Source of the DNA: Calycina herbarum
Lineage: Eukaryota; Ascomycota; Leotiomycetes; Helotiales; Pezizellaceae
DNA: 64,000 nucleotides
Assembly (NCBI GenBank): GCA_001414485.1
Contig: LLEY01000088.1
Coordinates: 62,001 to 126,000, forward strand
Reading direction: 5' to 3'
Below the pieces are notes generated by a model that saw nothing but the letters and a program-made list of their open reading frames with translations, made no database searches and was not told the DNA's origin. Positions within the stretch are counted from its first letter, which is position 1, and each line of letters opens with the position of its first letter. This document shows positions 62,501-64,000 of the stretch, in pieces. Made by a program: the position numbers and the translations under genes.

Positions 62501-62760
62501 CCGTTGATGCAAACGTTTATCTTCAAGTCAAGGATTACATACAAGATGCTGCAAAGGAGGTTGAAAGGGTCAAGGCGAAGGTGGATGAAGCAAGGAGAGA
62601 ACAGGTTGACATCGACGCCATCCAGGCAGAGTTGAACAAAGTACAGGATAAAGATGTCACCGATGCCATCCAATCAGCCAAGGGCCGAAAGCGGAATGTT
62701 GAAGCCAGATTAAAGGCATTACAGCAGACCGTCCTGATGTTTGAGAAGATGAAGGTTTAG
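59524..62760 (+). CDS. VAS1: Valyl-tRNA synthetase
   Basis: Two exons (59524-59940 and 59995-62760) give 1,060 aa; the 54-nt intron has GTATGG...CGCAG ends and a GCTAAC branch site. Class Ia synthetase that charges tRNA-Val. A Lys/Gln-rich N-terminal extension (about residues 1-75) is typical of fungal cytosolic enzymes. The PPPNVTG segment leads into the signature HIGH (145-148), split by the intron just upstream. The editing domain has TTRPET (about 330-335), the second signature KMSKS is at 654-658, and an anticodon-binding domain and C-terminal coiled-coil arm (tRNA-binding, about 980-1060) follow. In yeast one gene gives both cytosolic and mitochondrial forms from two starts. Upstream of this ATG, the same frame stays open to a TGA near 59,390 without an ATG and is Arg-rich. 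Intact and not RIP-mutated. Confidence 0.95.
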
Positions 62761-63319
62761 GCTGGATGTGACCCTGCTTGCTGATACTTATGGTTGGAAG
62801 GTACTACTTGATAGAGCCATCTTGCGGGGCCAGAACGTGCTCTTCAAATGATATCCATGAATGCAATAGCATTTTTCGTCCGTGTCTAATACGGAGGTAC
62901 AGCGTGTATTAAAGGTAACCCCCCATGACAAGTCAAGAGCGCCAGAGTACCTATATAGCCTTCGTGAGCATCCTGCTCGGCTTCTGGTCACGCGGTTCTT
63001 ATCGGAGCCCTTGCTGCAGGGCTTCATCAAGCGCGGTCATCATCCCCAACACCAGTAATTCTTCCCGAACTTCTGGTCCTGCGTGAGGTCGTACAGTAAC
63101 ACTAATAATTGCCTGAGCCTCACCATTTCTATTCCAACCATGCCGTTCACGAGTTCTAGTCATCTCTTCTTTTCTTCCCTCAAGGAATTAGATAAGGAAG
63201 GATTGCGACTACAGCCACAGAACTTCTCGATCAATGAAATGACTGCTTTCTTCATCCTATTCTACACCATCAAACTCTGACAGCACTCGAATCTCTTCCA
63301 AACTTCGTCCATACTCCTC
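62761..63319. other. Intergenic region between VAS1 and MFS gene
   Basis: Holds the 3' end of VAS1 and the promoter of the transporter gene. No further coding frame, RNA gene or repeat is supported. Confidence 0.5.
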
Positions 63320-64000
63320 ATGGCCCCAAGCCCAGCCTCGGTCGTGCTGGAAGAGCGTCCACTGCTGTTGAATGTTGGCGGTGAGCATTACGATGATGGT
63401 GTTCTGAGCGAGGCGCTGGAGGCGGAGGCTGCCTCCCAGGCTGAACAAGTGACCGGATATTCGCACGCCTCGTCACGCTACATCCTCCTACAACTATGCG
63501 CCTTCACGGTGATTGCCGATTTCGCTCAGAATTCAGTCTACGCTCCTCTGACGGCGGTCTTCGAGGAGATCATCTGCAACAATTACTACTCGTCGACCCC
63601 TCACAGCCTTCTCTCTCAACATGACTGCAAGGTCTTCCCAGTGCAGCAGGAACTCGCTGTTGTGAAGGGATACAAAGACTCTTTCAGCCAGATATCAAGT
63701 ATGTTGCTATATTCTTCCCTTTCCCGTGGTCGCCTGCGGAGCAGAACAAGATATCCATGGCCTGGGAATTAATTTTCGCGCACCTAGGCATCCTCCTTGG
63801 TATCCCACTGGCCGTGTTGGCGGATCGCGTAGGTCGGAAACCGCTGATACTACTATATTTACTCGGGTTCTTCCTCAACGATTCATGGGTAAAAATCGTG
63901 TGTATGTGAACCCCTTGTGATGACAGGAAGATCCAATCCCTTTCTAATGCTGAGCTAGGCCTCTTTCCAAGCCATCTCCCTTTGCGTCTGGTCTGGCTTG
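63320..64000 (+). CDS. Major facilitator superfamily transporter, 5' part (runs off the window)
   Basis: Exons 63320-63698, 63788-63888 and 63959 to beyond the window; introns of 89 nt (GTATGT...CCTAG) and 70 nt (GTAAAA...GCTAG, branch site CTAAT). The N-terminus is cytoplasmic and acidic. The first membrane helix is at about residues 55-75 (LLQLCAFTVIADF), followed by a loop with several Cys. The second helix, ILLGIPLAVLADRVGRKP, contains the MFS motif A (G-x-x-x-D-R-x-G-R-K/R), then LILLYLLGFFL. The long first loop and motif fit fungal multi-pass MFS efflux or uptake carriers; the substrate cannot be inferred. Only about 175 residues are visible. Confidence 0.8.

Overview
This window looks like a chromosome of a filamentous ascomycete with an active or formerly active RIP (repeat-induced point mutation) system. 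Intron-containing fungal genes sit at both ends. Between them lies a roughly 42-kb AT-rich island of nested, RIP-mutated transposons, followed directly by about 8.8 kb of bacterial DNA. No species can be named from the sequence alone.

Layout. (1) 1-4,330: fungal DNA with a small hypothetical gene and a three-exon mitochondrial pyrimidine-nucleotide carrier (RIM2 type). (2) 4,800-46,993: a transposon island in which CpA and TpG are almost absent and TpA is abundant, so old reading frames are full of TAG/TAA codons. Its nesting can be reconstructed from LTR pairs, inverted repeats and target-site duplications. A Fot1/pogo element is split by a Ty3/gypsy element, which contains a second gypsy element and a Ty1/copia element; the copia element is itself split by a second copia element. 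A second Fot1/pogo element, a gypsy fragment carrying two solo LTRs, another solo LTR and a third gypsy element (40,759-46,993) follow. (3) 46,994 to about 55,800: a bacterial block resembling Legionellales-type gammaproteobacteria. It holds a broken dotA/traY-family gene (type IVB secretion), tRNA-Val and tRNA-Asp genes, ppiD-like and surA-like periplasmic chaperone genes with open frames, and a broken large coiled-coil repeat protein of unknown function. (4) 55,850-64,000: fungal DNA again, with an M28B-family (glutamate carboxypeptidase-like) gene, cytosolic/mitochondrial valyl-tRNA synthetase and the start of an MFS transporter.

The most notable point is the left bacterial border. The third gypsy element ends exactly where dotA sequence begins. 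Its flanks carry a 5-bp target-site duplication (aacta/aactg) differing by one RIP-type change, so the element appears to have jumped into bacterial DNA already present in the fungal nucleus. Further decay of dotA (seven in-frame stops, at least six explainable as CAA/CAG to TAA/TAG, plus a 2-nt deletion) and a tRNA-Val whose anticodon has become UAU fit residence in a RIP-competent genome. A misassembly cannot be fully excluded without reads, because the right border is not precisely defined.

The flanking fungal genes are housekeeping or ordinary accessory genes and show no obvious functional link to the bacterial block.
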